Shown: positions 1 through 11,000 of the stretch, piece after piece
Numbering within the stretch: the stretch's first letter is position 1
Layout: every line of letters starts with the position of its first letter
From: Micrasema longulum
Lineage: Eukaryota > Arthropoda > Insecta > Trichoptera > Brachycentridae
Direction: 5' to 3'
Length of the DNA: 64,000 nt
NCBI GenBank assembly: GCA_022494885.1
Contig: JAGVSM010000193.1
Location: 122,499-186,498 of the forward strand
Notes under the pieces: model-generated
The model's input: only the letters and a program-made list of their open reading frames with translations
What the model was told of the DNA's origin: nothing
Databases searched by the model: none
Position numbers and translations under genes: made by a program

Positions 1-350
1 CATTATGTAAGTCTGGGATAAGCTTTATCGTCAAAATCAAGAAAGAAGCTCAGCGTTGGTTTAGACATGTAGAGCGAACGGACAGCAAAAGAACGGCTAA
101 AAATATTTACCATGCAAATGTTCATGGATGCAGAAATAGAGGAAGACCGAGAAAGACATAGCATGACCAAATCCAACAAATACTTAAAGATGGACATGTT
201 AAGAGTCGGAATAATAGACGCGCGTGCATGAGAAGATGAATGCAGAGGCAGCGAGTTCTGTATGCAAATATAGGGTGAAGTGGCGTTCTGTCCTCTCTGC
301 CTACCCTAACGGGGAAATGGCGTGATGGTTTTTTGTTATTGTTGTTGTTG
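1..350 (+). mobile_element. RTE-like LINE 3' remnant
   Basis: Frames read QRWFRHVERTDSKRTAKNIY and NRGRPRKT, the end of an RTE-type reverse transcriptase (WFGHVxRM ... RGRPRKxW). A stop interrupts the conserved tryptophan. It ends in a TTG-repeat tail at 335-350. Confidence 0.65.
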
Positions 351-354
351 AATT

Positions 355-530
355 TGAACCGGGTTGTAGTCCTGTCGTAAGTGTTACGGACTCACGGATC
401 AGAGGTCCAAGGTTCAAACCCCACTCTACCCCAACTTAATTTCCATTTTTTAATAGTAAGTAATTTACAACTCGTTGAAAATGCAAATATTAGGTAGAAT
501 CATAAGAACGCAAAGATTTCCTTTAACCCT
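355..530 (+). repeat. SINE-A copy, tRNA-derived
   Basis: A tRNA-like head (GGTTGTAGTCCTG near the A box, GGTTCAAACC B box, CTCTACCCC end) is followed by ATTTACAACTCGTTGAAAATG and a TCATAAGAACGCAAA tail. The same head and body occur inverted at 41200-41346, which marks it as a SINE rather than a tRNA gene. Confidence 0.65.
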
Positions 531-591
531 ATCTAACCTAACCTAACCTCAAACATTAAGAATAAAAAGAATAATCTATCGAGTCTAATAT

Positions 592-1616
592 ACTGTTCAA
601 AAAGTATCGCAAATTTAGAATTTCCGCGGGTTACGTATATTCGATTATCGATTTTTTCGTAGCGTTATGTTGACACTTATGTTTCTTACTTATGCCGACA
701 AGTTCGGCCACTTTGAATGTTCAGTTAATTTTTGACAGATGCTTTGCTTGTACGTGTTTTGGCTCGACTTCGATTTTTGCCTATTCCAAAAAATGGATCA
801 AAGAATCAGTATCAAATTTTGTGTGAAAAATAAAATTAAGTGCGCGGACGCATTCCAAATGTTGACTGTGGCGTATGGTGAAGCTACTTTGGACAGAATA
901 AACGTTTATAGGTGCTACAAAATATCCTCAGAGGGCTGAGAAGATATGAACGTTGAAGAGCGTGCCGGACGCCCGAGCACGTCAGCAACAGATAAAAAAG
1001 ATAAGTGAAGAAAATGGTATTGGCTAATCATCGAATTACCGTAAGAGAAGTTGCTAAAGACTCAAACATATCGATTGGCTAGTGCCATTCGATTTTTACC
1101 AATGATTTGGGCTTAAGACGGGTCGCCGCAAAATTCGTACCAAAATTGCTCAATCTCGACCAAAAACAGCATCGCAAAAACATTGCTCAGGAGCTTTTAG
1201 ACTCTTTCAACAATGAACCAAATTTGCTTCAGATGGTTATAACTGGTGACGAATCTTGAGTTTATGGTTATGACGTGGAAACCAAAGCTCAATCATTCCA
1301 ATGGAAGCTACCGCACGAGCCAAGACCGAAAAAAGCGCGCCAAATTCGGTCAAATGTGAATGTTTTGCTTACAGTTTTCTTCCATTGCAGGGGCGTGGTG
1401 CATCATGAGTTCTTGTCACAGGGTAAACGGTCTGTAAGGAATATTACCTGAAGAACAAAAATTGGCTTTTGCACCATGATAACGCCCCTGCTCACACATC
1501 GTTGCTTGTGTGTGAATTTTTGGTCAAAAACAACACACTAATAATGCCGCAGCCACCGCATTTCCCAGATCTGGCCCCCTTTGACTTTTTCTTGTTCCCA
1601 AAACTAAAGAAGTAGA
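592..1616 (+). mobile_element. Mariner transposase fossil 1
   Basis: It begins with a TIR-like TACTGTTCAAAAAGTATCGC and continues from an ATG at 793 in broken frames. Mariner landmarks are TGDES (stop in place of W), YGYDVETKAQSFQWKLPHEP, LLHHDNAPAHTS and PHFPDLAPFDFFLFPKLK, covering the D,D34D catalytic region. Several frameshifts and stops are present and the 3' end is lost. Confidence 0.8.
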
Positions 1617-1816
1617 GTATTTGAACATTAAAATAGAGTGTTCTGGTTAAGTTAGTCTCCATCTAACATGGCTCATCCTGTTCTTAGAAGGAGATTTTTT
1701 GTGTTTGAAATTATTAGTGGTTCTATATCAATATGCTATGTTTGTTCAAGAGCCGTCTAAGTAGAGAATTGAAGAAGTCCGGTAATTTTTTTGTGAAAAA
1801 AAAGGTCTTCATTTAC

Positions 1817-1879
1817 CTCTGTATCAGCTGCCAAGCTGGCAGCGACTCCAACAATAAGGAACAAATACACGAGCTTCAT
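1817..1879 (-). CDS. OBP1, first coding exon only (signal peptide; gene runs off the left edge)
   Basis: Read leftward from the ATG at 1879, this exon codes 21 residues beginning MKLVYLFLIVGVAASLA, a basic start followed by a hydrophobic core as in a secretory signal peptide. It ends in phase 0 at a donor GTAAAT (GT at 1816-1815). A TATAAAA box and initiator lie just upstream. I find no matching second exon between 1 and 1816, where a LINE tail, a SINE and a mariner fossil sit, so the remaining exons should lie outside the window. Family membership is inferred from strand, exon design and position at the head of the OBP array; no cysteine-bearing exon is visible. It could be another small secreted protein. 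Confidence 0.55.
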
Positions 1880-1905
1880 ATTTTTCTGCAATTTTAAATG
1901 TCTAC

Positions 1906-1938
1906 TAAACAGTTTTGCGTTATTCCCGACCTTTTATA
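1906..1938 (-). promoter_or_regulatory. Core promoter of OBP1
   Basis: TATAAAA occupies 1938-1932 on the minus strand and a TTAGT initiator-like site has its A at 1906, 32 nt downstream. The ATG follows after a short 5' UTR. The spacing matches that of OBP4, OBP5 and OBP7. Confidence 0.5.
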
Positions 1939-2079
1939 CAATGAAAAAATGTAATTCTCTGACGAAGTATCGTCTATAAACATCAAAACTGCTTCTCTTT
2001 TTTGTTCGGTAAAAACAGAGCAATTTACATAAGTACTATACATAAATAAACGTTTGTTCATAGTGAAATAACAACTTTT

Positions 2080-2345
2080 GACTTGCATAATATCACAAAG
2101 AAAAACGAATTTGTTATGTTCCGTATTTTAATTTCACAATAAAGATTTAATGACGCATGTTTTAAATTATTATTTAATTATGTCAGAGAAGAATCAAACA
2201 ATGAAATCATAAAGTAAATCTTATAATCTGAATTTTATCAACTCTGATAAGGATATATACTTGAGTGTAATTTTCTATGTCTCAATCAACTGTAACCTAT
2301 AGGATAATTATATCTCCTCTCATAAATTCCTAGAAATTATTGCTA
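2080..2345. other. AT-rich sequence, nothing recognised
   Basis: No coding potential, repeat or RNA signal recognised upstream of the OBP1 promoter. Confidence 0.4.
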
Positions 2346-2349
2346 AGGA

Positions 2350-2530
2350 TCATATTCCAATGCCCTCCAACATATCCATTAGAACAGTTGCTGTAGCGTA
2401 TGAAGGTGCTGGATGTGAGTCAATTTGACCAAAAAGAAGCTTTGACACACTTCGGGTCGAACTATAAGGAGAGGTCACAGTAAAATTTTCGTACGAGGTT
2501 TTCCCAGAATACGAATAATGCAATAACCAA
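2350..2530 (-). repeat. Repeat R48 copy (unclassified)
   Basis: On the minus strand GGGAAAACCTCGTAC, TCGACCCGAAGTGTGTCA and CTCACATCCAGCACC match 48275-48420 on the plus strand over about 150 bp. The element type is unknown. Confidence 0.5.
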
Positions 2531-2539
2531 AACCAGCGC

Positions 2540-2720
2540 AACTTTTTTTTTTTGCACCACAACAGACCAGGAGGCCCAATTACAGTGGTGAATTACATCA
2601 CCGAACACCCAGGCTTGAGAAAAATCACATTTTTAATTTTTGTGTTCTCACCGGGAATCAAACCCGGAACTTTCCGTGCGTGAGTCAAGCGTCTTGACCA
2701 CTACACCACGGAGGCCGCTT
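2540..2720 (-). repeat. SINE-B copy, tRNA-derived
   Basis: On the minus strand it starts GGCCTCCGTGGTGTAGTGG (A box), has GGGTTTGATTCC (B box), then a body ending GTTGTGGTGCAAAAAAAAA. A second full copy is at 17165-17342 and a 3' part at 32318-32405. Confidence 0.75.
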
Positions 2721-3345
2721 TTCTTAGAGGCTCCTTTATCGGACCCTGGGTGTTTTATATTTCGGAAAAGCGTTTTAAGTTCTCAAGGACGAAATAGATT
2801 TTTAAGATGAAGGAAACTCCTTGTCGATTTTGCAATTATTTGGGTTGGTTGTTTCATGAAAATAAAATGTTTGTTCTTTATACATTTCTGTGCGATCGCG
2901 CCACTCGCCAGATAGCGGATGGACGCTCGAATATTGCGTTTCGCTGGAGCTTTATGCTGGAGAGATGTGACATTTTGTCACACACTCGACAGTAGTCGAT
3001 TGAGCATCTCGATCGCTTTGTCATAATGCTATTCTTGAAAACCCTTCGATATTTTGATTGCAAAGACAAATGAGAAAGTTTATTGTTTGAATATTTTGTG
3101 TATGGAATATTATGAAAATAAAAAAAAATGTTTTACTGAGACACTGCAACATTGAAAATTATTATTTGCCTTTGACATAACACACATATATTATTAGAAA
3201 TATTTAATATTTATTTGATGGATCTTAAAAACATATTGTATAATATATATCTCAAATACGTATTTTGATATTGGCAAGCGATAAAATATTTTTGAAATCA
3301 TGTTTCTAGTGAAACTTCATTTAATAATGGATTATAAATAAGTAG
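2721..3345. other. Unassigned sequence with a CGA-rich patch
   Basis: 2885-3050 is richer in CG dinucleotides than its surroundings (repeated TCGA motifs such as AGTCGATTGAGCATCTCGA), with a similar patch at 3675-3800. They may be ends of a decayed DNA element, but I could not align terminal repeats. No gene seen. Confidence 0.25.
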
Positions 3346-3349
3346 ATAC

Positions 3350-3500
3350 AGTTATATTTGTTGCACTTTTGTGCTTATATTTGTTGCACTATATTTGTTT
3401 ACTTTGCACTTATATTTGTTGCATATTTGTTACACTTATATTTGTTTTTATACTTTGCACTTATATTTGTTGCACTATATTTGTTGCACGCGTTGCTATT
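3350..3500 (+). repeat. Minisatellite of TATATTTGTTGCACTT-like units
   Basis: About eight imperfect units of TTATATTTGTTGCAC or shorter run head to tail, followed by CGAAACCGGTC and an A-run at 3536-3554. Confidence 0.7.
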
Positions 3501-3599
3501 TAGTAGTAACCTCGAAACCGGTCAAAGTGTAATTAAAAAAAAAAAAAAAAAAAACAATTAAGTGGTTTATACAAATTTATAAACAAATAAGTGTAAAAT

Positions 3600-5005
3600 G
3601 TCATACGTCATCATCATAACATTGATCAGTGTTGTAAATTTCAAGTTAAAATACAACAAAAATACCTAATCGTCATTCAATCATGAATGCCGAGCGTTTT
3701 ACAAGAAAGAAGTTTGACAGCTGAAGTTGCGATGTCGCATTCGATTGTCAATGTCGAGTGGGCACTCGATATAAAGTCGATTGGTTTTCGATCGACTGCA
3801 TTCGTATGGGTGGTTAAAGAATGCTGTCACTCGTCGAATTACGGAAATCGCATACGATTCTAAAGACGAATTAGTCCAGAATAAGGTAAGGTCCCTGGTT
3901 CGCGGGATTTTGGCGTTGCTTTGTGTTATCTTCAGTTACTTTGCCACTGAACCCTAATACAAATGAATGCAATTACCTAACTTGTACTGGGATTCTTGGC
4001 ATAATTTTGTTTGAATTTCTCTTGCGGCAATCTCTCTCTGATCCTTTGGTTAGGTCGGCACTTGTCGGTTTCTTGATTATTAATTCACCCGGTAATACGA
4101 CACGACGAGGATTATAAGGACTTATTGATAGCTAAATTAAATTGTTGGCAATCGCGCTGGAAATACAAAAACGTCACGTGTACACTCGGTGAGAGTTTAG
4201 TTTTCATTGGACCGGAGATAAAAAGATTGTACCCACAGTAGGATAGTAACAACATTTTTACCAGGGCTCAGTAGGTATTAATAAATTAAACACAGCAATC
4301 TAATGAATGTGCAATACACAACAAACATAAAACATGTGGCGCAACCATTCCCCGGCCTTGAAAAGAACGCCTTTCAAATTAAAAGAGAAAAAAAGACAAT
4401 AGGTTATTATAAGCGAAAAATTGTCAATCCAATAAAGTACATATCGTATACTTCTGGATTACCTTAAGATGCTAAGGCTACTAGAGCACAGAGTGCTCCC
4501 TCGTGCAGCATTTTTTGTTTGAAAACTAGCAATTTTGAAACCGCCAAAGAGACTTCTTCCAAAAATCATTCGATCAAAAAAAAATACTTTAACAATTTAT
4601 AGAAATTTTGATTCAGTTATTTTTATAAAAGTCCTCAAATGCGGTGTGCGGTATGTGGTGAGCAAGTTGTATATGCAATAAATTTATAAAAAGAGGAATT
4701 TGTAAAAAATCCATGAAAATATTTTTTTCCTTGTATTTGATAATTCTTTATCGTTTTGTGACCTTTATTACCGTGGCAACAAGGCCCGAATATTGAAGAG
4801 GTATAATAAATTGACTAACATATTATTTTATCATTCTTGCGTAATTAATCATATTTAGTGTACACATTAAAAAAAATAAAAATATATGTCTCCAGAGTTT
4901 GCACATTAAATCAGTTAAAAATAATATTTTTTACCAATTAATACTGTTTTTTTTTTTTTTTCGAATCACGATTTAAATTTGATTAAATCAACATAAATTC
5001 ATTGC
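3600..5005. other. No gene recognised
   Basis: Mostly AT-rich unique sequence. A patch at 4637-4690 (GCGGTGTGCGGTATGTGG) recurs at 20280-20330, showing a small unnamed repeat. Nothing coding. Confidence 0.35.
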
Positions 5006-5007
5006 AA

Positions 5008-5065
5008 TTCTTCACCATCATAATCTTTTCCCTATCAGCACCCAGTGGTCCATAGAGCACTGTAT
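5008..5065 (-). repeat. SINE-D 3' fragment
   Basis: Contains the inverted end TGGTCCATAGAGCACTGTA shared with the SINE-D copies at 25380-25630 and 37360-37605. Confidence 0.45.
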
Positions 5066-5216
5066 TGTAATGTATTTATTAATTTAATTAATTTATATAC
5101 GGCACAATTGTCTTATACAATATAAAATATAACACTATAATGAGTTAGTTAGAAATACAATAAAACAAAAACAATATTAAAACATGGGTATAAAAAGAAA
5201 TAGAAAAAGATAACGA

Positions 5217-5346
5217 AAAAGAAAAAGAAAATAAAAAAGAAAAAGAAAAAGAAAAAGAAAAAGAAAAAGAAAAAGAAAAAGAAAAAGAAAAAGAAAAAGA
5301 AAAAGAAAAAGAAAAAGAAAAAGAAAAAGAAAAAGAAAAAGAAAAA
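5217..5346. repeat. (GAAAAA)n hexanucleotide microsatellite
   Basis: About 20 tandem GAAAAA units, nearly pure from 5240 to 5346, explaining a spurious poly-Phe frame on the other strand. Confidence 0.97.
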
Positions 5347-5807
5347 ATATATATATAATATACCTACATGCATGTATGTCAAATGGACATAAAATGAGTT
5401 AACACCAAATCGTTAGCAAAAGTACCTTTTGCAAATAATTCGTTAATCGTTACCATAGAATATCATAAAATATTTATAAATAGATGATTTGAATTTACTG
5501 AGACTCGGGTTAAAAATGTCGATATGAGAGGTACATTCATTTCCTAGTCTGTATAGGTCAGTGACAAAGATAGTTAGTTGGAGAAAGGTGACAATAATAT
5601 AGAGTATTTAGTCTAGTTCTACGTGTTGGTATATTTATATTTATTCAATCCAGGAGTTCGCAACAATCGAATTTAAAATTATTGATTTTATATAAAAATA
5701 TTAGGTCAGTTATTGTCCTGCGATCCTCGAGAGTAGGTATATTTAAAAAAATAACAAAGTAATGCTGCGTATTTAGATTATCTGTCAAACAAAAATAAGG
5801 TGATCAG

Positions 5808-6351
5808 TTAACCTTTCCCTTACTGTCCTAAAAACACCCGCGCGTTACAGTGCTGTGTAGTCACTACACATTAAAAAAAAAGATTTAAAAAGGGAAAAAT
5901 GAAATATTTATAGGGAATGGCTCCTATTAACCACAATTTAAATCAAAGATAATAATATTTCAAATCTAACTCATAAAAACATGAAAAAACCGTTGGATTT
6001 CGCTAACGGCTCGGGCGAAACGTGCACTGGCGCCAACTTCCCGAGAGCTACTAAGTAGCTAGTACTAAATTATGTGACTGGACATGTAGTGGACGTGTAA
6101 CGCCAGGTTTTATTGGTATACTGTGAGTATACTTTTGATGATATTTGTAATTTATCTTCGATTTCCGATAAAATGCTTTTTTTGTGCCTAAAAGTACTTA
6201 TTCTTTAATAACAAAGTATTTCAGTCGATACGTAAATGTGTAATGAAGGAATACTGAAAATCTAAAGCCAATTTTTATTATATTTATAATGATATTATAG
6301 TTATTAGACGCAATGTGTACTAGCTTCACATTACCGGGGAGGGAGGGTTAA
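5808..6351. mobile_element. Possible piggyBac-like MITE
   Basis: Bounded by TTAA at 5808-5811 and 6348-6351. Ends just inside are CCTTTCCCTTACTG and, reversed, CCCTCCCTCCCCGG, both starting CC-pyrimidine, as in TTAA-targeting elements. The inverted match is weak and no transposase is present. Confidence 0.3.
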
Positions 6352-6945
6352 GGATGTTTATTTTTATTTATTAAAATAAATAAAACAGAAAACAGCCATT
6401 ATAACATAAAAATACAATATTGACAAATAAAACAAAATTATAGGCCAATTATAGTTTTCTATGTATTACTCCGCATCATTCCACTCTTAAAAAAATATTA
6501 TATTTATTGACATATTATTTTTAAGCTAATCAAAACAACGTAACCGACGACAATGTAGATAGAAGTCACAAAATTTTGTATTATAATATAAGTAAAATGT
6601 TATCATTAAAAAGCACATTGTAAATAACCTATAAAAAGTTTCTAAAAAAATATGTATTAAAAAATCAATATTAAAAACAAACAATAAAAGTTAATTTACT
6701 TTATAATATATAACATATGGTACACATATAAAAAATATTTGAAAAATTAATTTCAGAAAGAGATAAGGTAATAATAATACACATAAAAAACAGAGAAAGA
6801 ATTGCATCAAAAAGAAAGTTTTATTGCGGCTTTAATAATTAGTTTTAAAAAATGTATTTAAGAACATTTTTAAATGAATAATTGTTGTATTAAAAATGTC
6901 TATATCACAAGTAAATTTGTTGGCTAAGGAATGTAAACTGCCAAA
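6352..6945. other. AT-rich, nothing recognised
   Basis: Low-complexity AT-rich sequence without coding signal. Confidence 0.4.
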
Positions 6946-6949
6946 ATGC

Positions 6950-7590
6950 CATATTACCTTCTCAAAAATGTTTTACCTCTCTGTTGCAACAAATTTAAAT
7001 ACGAATTGTTCCCTACGGAGGAAATCCAGCCAGTCTGCAAGCATTTGGGCATACTCAAAACATTGTTGAATTAACAACCTGGTAAAAGAAGAAGTATACA
7101 AATTAGAAAATGGTTTTCAGGCGTTGCTTAGTAGGTGAATTGGTTCAGCCGGATGAATCTCACCCGCATGATAAAGGTTTAAGCTCTTTTACTTCACAAA
7201 AGTCAGCAGATGGAAGAGTTGAAGAAATGCGGATGTTTTTTTTGTTTTTTTTAAAGGAATAACCCGCTAAGCCTCTATTTTGAGGCTTGTCAGCGGGTGA
7301 GATAGAGGGGATATGGAAGGAGGTAATGAAAAATACACCACGACACCCAGACCAATCAAGAAAAAAAAATTCTTAGATTTTTCAACTGGCGGGAATCGAA
7401 CCCGCGACGCCAGTTTCACAGTTAGCCGTCTAACCAATTGCGCCACGGCGCCTGTCAAACATAGGCAGAATGGTGAATGTTACACAGTGCATGAAGTGGC
7501 CACCTAAACCAGTCAATAACAGGTCATAAGCCCTGTAAATGCTTAGACTTCTATATTACCTTCTCGAAAATGTTTTCCCTCTCTGTTGCG
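6950..7590 (-). repeat. Repeat E, near full-length copy split by SINE-C
   Basis: The minus strand reads GCAACAGAGAGG, AAGGTAATATAGAAGTC, GGCTTATGACCTG, CACTGTGTAACATTCACC, then after the SINE CATCTGCTGACTTTTG, CACCTACTAAGCAACGCC and CAACAATGTTTTGAGTATG. The start motif recurs at the end, so one full period is present. Confidence 0.75.
7236..7460 (-). repeat. SINE-C copy, tRNA-derived, nested in repeat E
   Basis: On the minus strand GGCGCCGTGGCGCAATTGG (A box) and GGGTTCGATTCCCG (B box) are followed by a body reaching a GCCTCAAAATAGAGGC-type hairpin near 7275. A second copy is at 35430-35612. It splits repeat E between GGATGTTT and AAACATAGG. Confidence 0.78.
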
Positions 7591-7638
7591 ACAAATTAAA
7601 AAAATGCTATTTTTACTTTATGTATGTCTCTTTTGATA

Positions 7639-7840
7639 GGTCAGCCTCGTGGTGTAATGGTTAGCGCGTTTGCCTTCCATGCGAGAGGTCTCGGGTTCAA
7701 TTCCCGACATGGTTGACATGAAATATTTATTTAAAAAGGGCGTTTCCTCACTAGAATATTTCTTGGTCCCTGGAATGGTACCTGAAGAGTAAGATTGATT
7801 ATCTCTCCTTCGTGTAGCAAAAAAAATGATGATGATGATC
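7639..7840 (+). repeat. SINE-D copy, tRNA-Gly-like head
   Basis: The head TCAGCCTCGTGGTGTAATGG ... GGGTTCAATTCCCGA still folds as a cloverleaf (GTCAGCC pairs with GGTTGAC; loop CTTCCAT). It is followed by the shared body ACTAGAATATTTC and TGGTACCTGAAG and ends in ATG repeats. Other copies: 9040, 24355, 25380, 37360. Confidence 0.8.
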
Positions 7841-8094
7841 TTTTGATATATATTTATGTTTTTTTAGTACAAAATTTCGACTCTTCTTTTGACAGTCTGT
7901 TTTTTGGTTGGCTGGAAGATATTGCTTTTGGCAATAAGTCTTTGTACTTGATGTTTCAAAAAAATATATTACAGAAATATTTAAAAAATAAGTGATTAAA
8001 ACCAAAATTGTTTTAAATGAGTTTTTTTCCAATCGAGATACAGCAGTCTTTTTTGTTTTATATAGGTGCAATTAACGTTTGGTTAATATTATTT

Positions 8095-11000
8095 TCATAG
8101 GACGTAAATGTCGCCGGGGTACTGCTTGTTGTAGCAAACAAGGGTGTTCCATAATCTTGAAATTGGTGTGAGGGCTATTTGAAACCTGCACGCGTCCACT
8201 GCAGCTGAGTACTGGGCAGGGGTTGACGATTTGGCGAGTAATTGGAGACCAGCATCCTTCTTCAGGGATCCATTGATGTCGGCAAGTCCCAGCAGTAGGT
8301 AGACGCAGTAGGCGTACACCTAAGGTGATAAATTTTAGCAATAAAATAATCTGTTCATGTTTTGGAATGCCTCAAGGAACAGTTGTTGGACACGTTTTAT
8401 TTATTATATTTTTAGGAGTCAGCCGGAAATCAATTCTCCGTGTCAGCAGCTGCTATTGTTTAAAGTGCACGCGGAAAAAAAACACACATTTCCGGTTTGC
8501 AAACAATTAATTGACCATCAACTAACTGCAGATACGAGAAAATGTAAAATCGCTGAGAAACACGAAATAAATACAAGACCCTAAAATCTCATCAGGAAGT
8601 AAAATGAACACTGAACAATATGTAAGTGATAACATCCTTAGTTACAATATGCAGTTACAACGTGTAATTCATACAGTGAGTTACAACACATGTCGTCCAG
8701 TTCAGTTTTCAGTGATTCAATATTAAACGTCTACTCAGTTAGTCACTTTGGTATTCTATTATTTCATCATGTAATAAATACACGTTAAACCTCAAAATTG
8801 TTTCTTGTCAACTTCCAATTGGGTAGGAGCTCCCACGCATCCACATGCCTTAAAATCCTACATATTTCATCAGTTCTGTTAGGGGTTAGTGCTAAGCAAG
8901 CTCCTAGTATTGTGTTCATAGACTACTCGCTCTCCATGCCAAGGTCTTTAAAGAGTAGATATCAAGTCGTCGCTAATATATTTCTAAAATATTCTTTTGA
9001 TATTAGTAAAACGTTTTTTATTTAACCAATAAGTGAATTTGTGCCCCGTGGCCGATGCGTTTGCCTACCATGCAGGAAGTCTCAGGTTTAATTCGCAATA
9101 TGGTTTTTTCTAGTTTAAAAATGTGTTTTTACACTAGAATATTTCACAGTCCCTGGACTGGTACCTGAAGTGAAAGACTGATCATCTTACCTTCATGGTA
9201 AAAAAGTGATCAAGATACAATGCGTTTGGTGTACTAATGTAGTGCCCTATGCACCATTAGGTGTGAAAATGGAATGACGTTCACATTAAGAATATTGAAT
9301 CAGTTTAACATCGATTTTTGAGAAAGATAGGCTGAAGGTTAAGCTCATCCAGTAACCAATATTCGTACTATGTGTTAGAAACTAACTTAAATATATCTCC
9401 TCTTCAAGACCGTCGAAATAAATCAGACCTTCTAGTCCCATTTAAAATTCTCAACTCACTCTTTGATGCGCCTGAACTTCTGAGCTAAAAAAATTAATAT
9501 CCCAACTAGAAACCTCAGACAAAACTTACTCTTTCATACCGATAACTATAGAACTAACTATTGTTTTCATTCCCCTATGCCCAGAATTCCTAGGTCTGCC
9601 GACAAATGTACCAGTCTTAATGGCTTTTTATTTCAAATAAAACACGTTGTAAATTTGCCACACAAGAGTTTAATATATTAAAACACGACTAGTTTCGGGT
9701 AATCAGTAGTACCCATCCTCAGGTGTAAATATAAACTAAACTAAAATACATACACAGATTAATACTTAGGTACTGATAGGGTCGGGCGGAAGGGGGCAGG
9801 CAATGTGTGGTGGAGGGGGTGGGGTTTTCCTAATTATGGGGAATATTGATAGCAGGGGTGATGCATTTTGAAATATAATATTATTAATTAAAAATTTCTC
9901 TGTTTTTTTTTTTTGTATTTCAATATTTTCTAAATTGTTCATTATGATTCCTTTATTTATGACCGTATGCAAAAGTTTAATTTTGTGTGAATGAAAATTA
10001 TGGTTTGTATCCATAATATGGTTTGCGAATTCAGATAAACTATTACTAGAAAGTCCACGGCTGTGTTCGTTAATTCTAATTTAAAAAAATGTTTATTTTT
10101 ATTTTTTAACAATGGTCTTCTTTTAAACGATCACTGAATCAAATTCAATTATAAACACCTCTCTCCCGCTTCCACTCCCACAAAGTCTACTATATCCCAT
10201 TGTGTCTTTCTACTTTTCTTTATAATCATTTTCTATAAATATGTCCTTAAAAATACCCCATGGGCGTTATATAATGAATAAGTAAATAAGTTCAAAAAAT
10301 TAATAGTGAATTTACGAAACGAATGAAACACCTAACTTAACCCAATTTGACCTCACCTAACCAGTTCAGAGAAGAATCGTCGTTGCTTCTTTTGCTTAAA
10401 TGTTCTGAAATAAAATGTATTTACAAACAGTGATTGTCTGTATTGATCTACGGTGTGCTGTTCATTTATATAAAATTATGAGTTCTGTGACTTCGCCTTC
10501 TTTCTAAATGGGATTCAGATCTTTATATATTCCAGTTGACTAATTAATCCAGTTAATTAATTAATTTTTCCAAAATTCAGTTTTTTTTTTATCAACAATT
10601 TTATACACAAATACCATGGTATTATAAAATATTATTTGCCTACATGTAAATATTTTTAATTCGCTTAACGTCGACTTTACTTTCGCGAATCCATTAAAAA
10701 CAATATTAGAGCTTTGTTTTGTAATATTATTCATTTGTTATAATTTTCTAAGTTTGATAAAAATAATATGCTGCTTACGTAGTTAATGTTTTTATACATA
10801 GAATCGGGTTTTATTTCATTATTTTCATCTTAGTTGTTTAACGTTCTATCACAATGATTCGTTCCCAATTCAACAAACAAATTAATACTCAAACCAGATT
10901 TATGTTTAAAAAAAAACAGACTGTTTTGTTATATGATTCTACTAGAACTATCACTACTGAGAACTATCACAATACATACCTTGACACTGATGCTTCTTAC

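Noticed and set aside
528..550. Telomeric CCTAA repeats
   Set aside because: Only about three units in the tail of SINE-A; no array.
3350..3500. CRISPR array
   Set aside because: Units are contiguous and without spacers; it is a eukaryotic minisatellite.
3478..3530. Another hammerhead (CGAAACCGGTC at 3511-3521)
   Set aside because: No CUGANGA core or helix I partner upstream; only the 3' half resembles the motif.
5149..5382. Poly-phenylalanine open frame
   Set aside because: It is only the translation of the (GAAAAA)n microsatellite.
7267..7458. Open frame starting MTGAVAQLVRRLT (also 35353-35598)
   Set aside because: This peptide is the usual false translation of a tRNA-like sequence, here the SINE-C head.
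7641..7714. A stand-alone tRNA-Gly-like gene
   Set aside because: It folds as a cloverleaf, but the downstream body matches four other SINE-D copies, so it is a SINE head.
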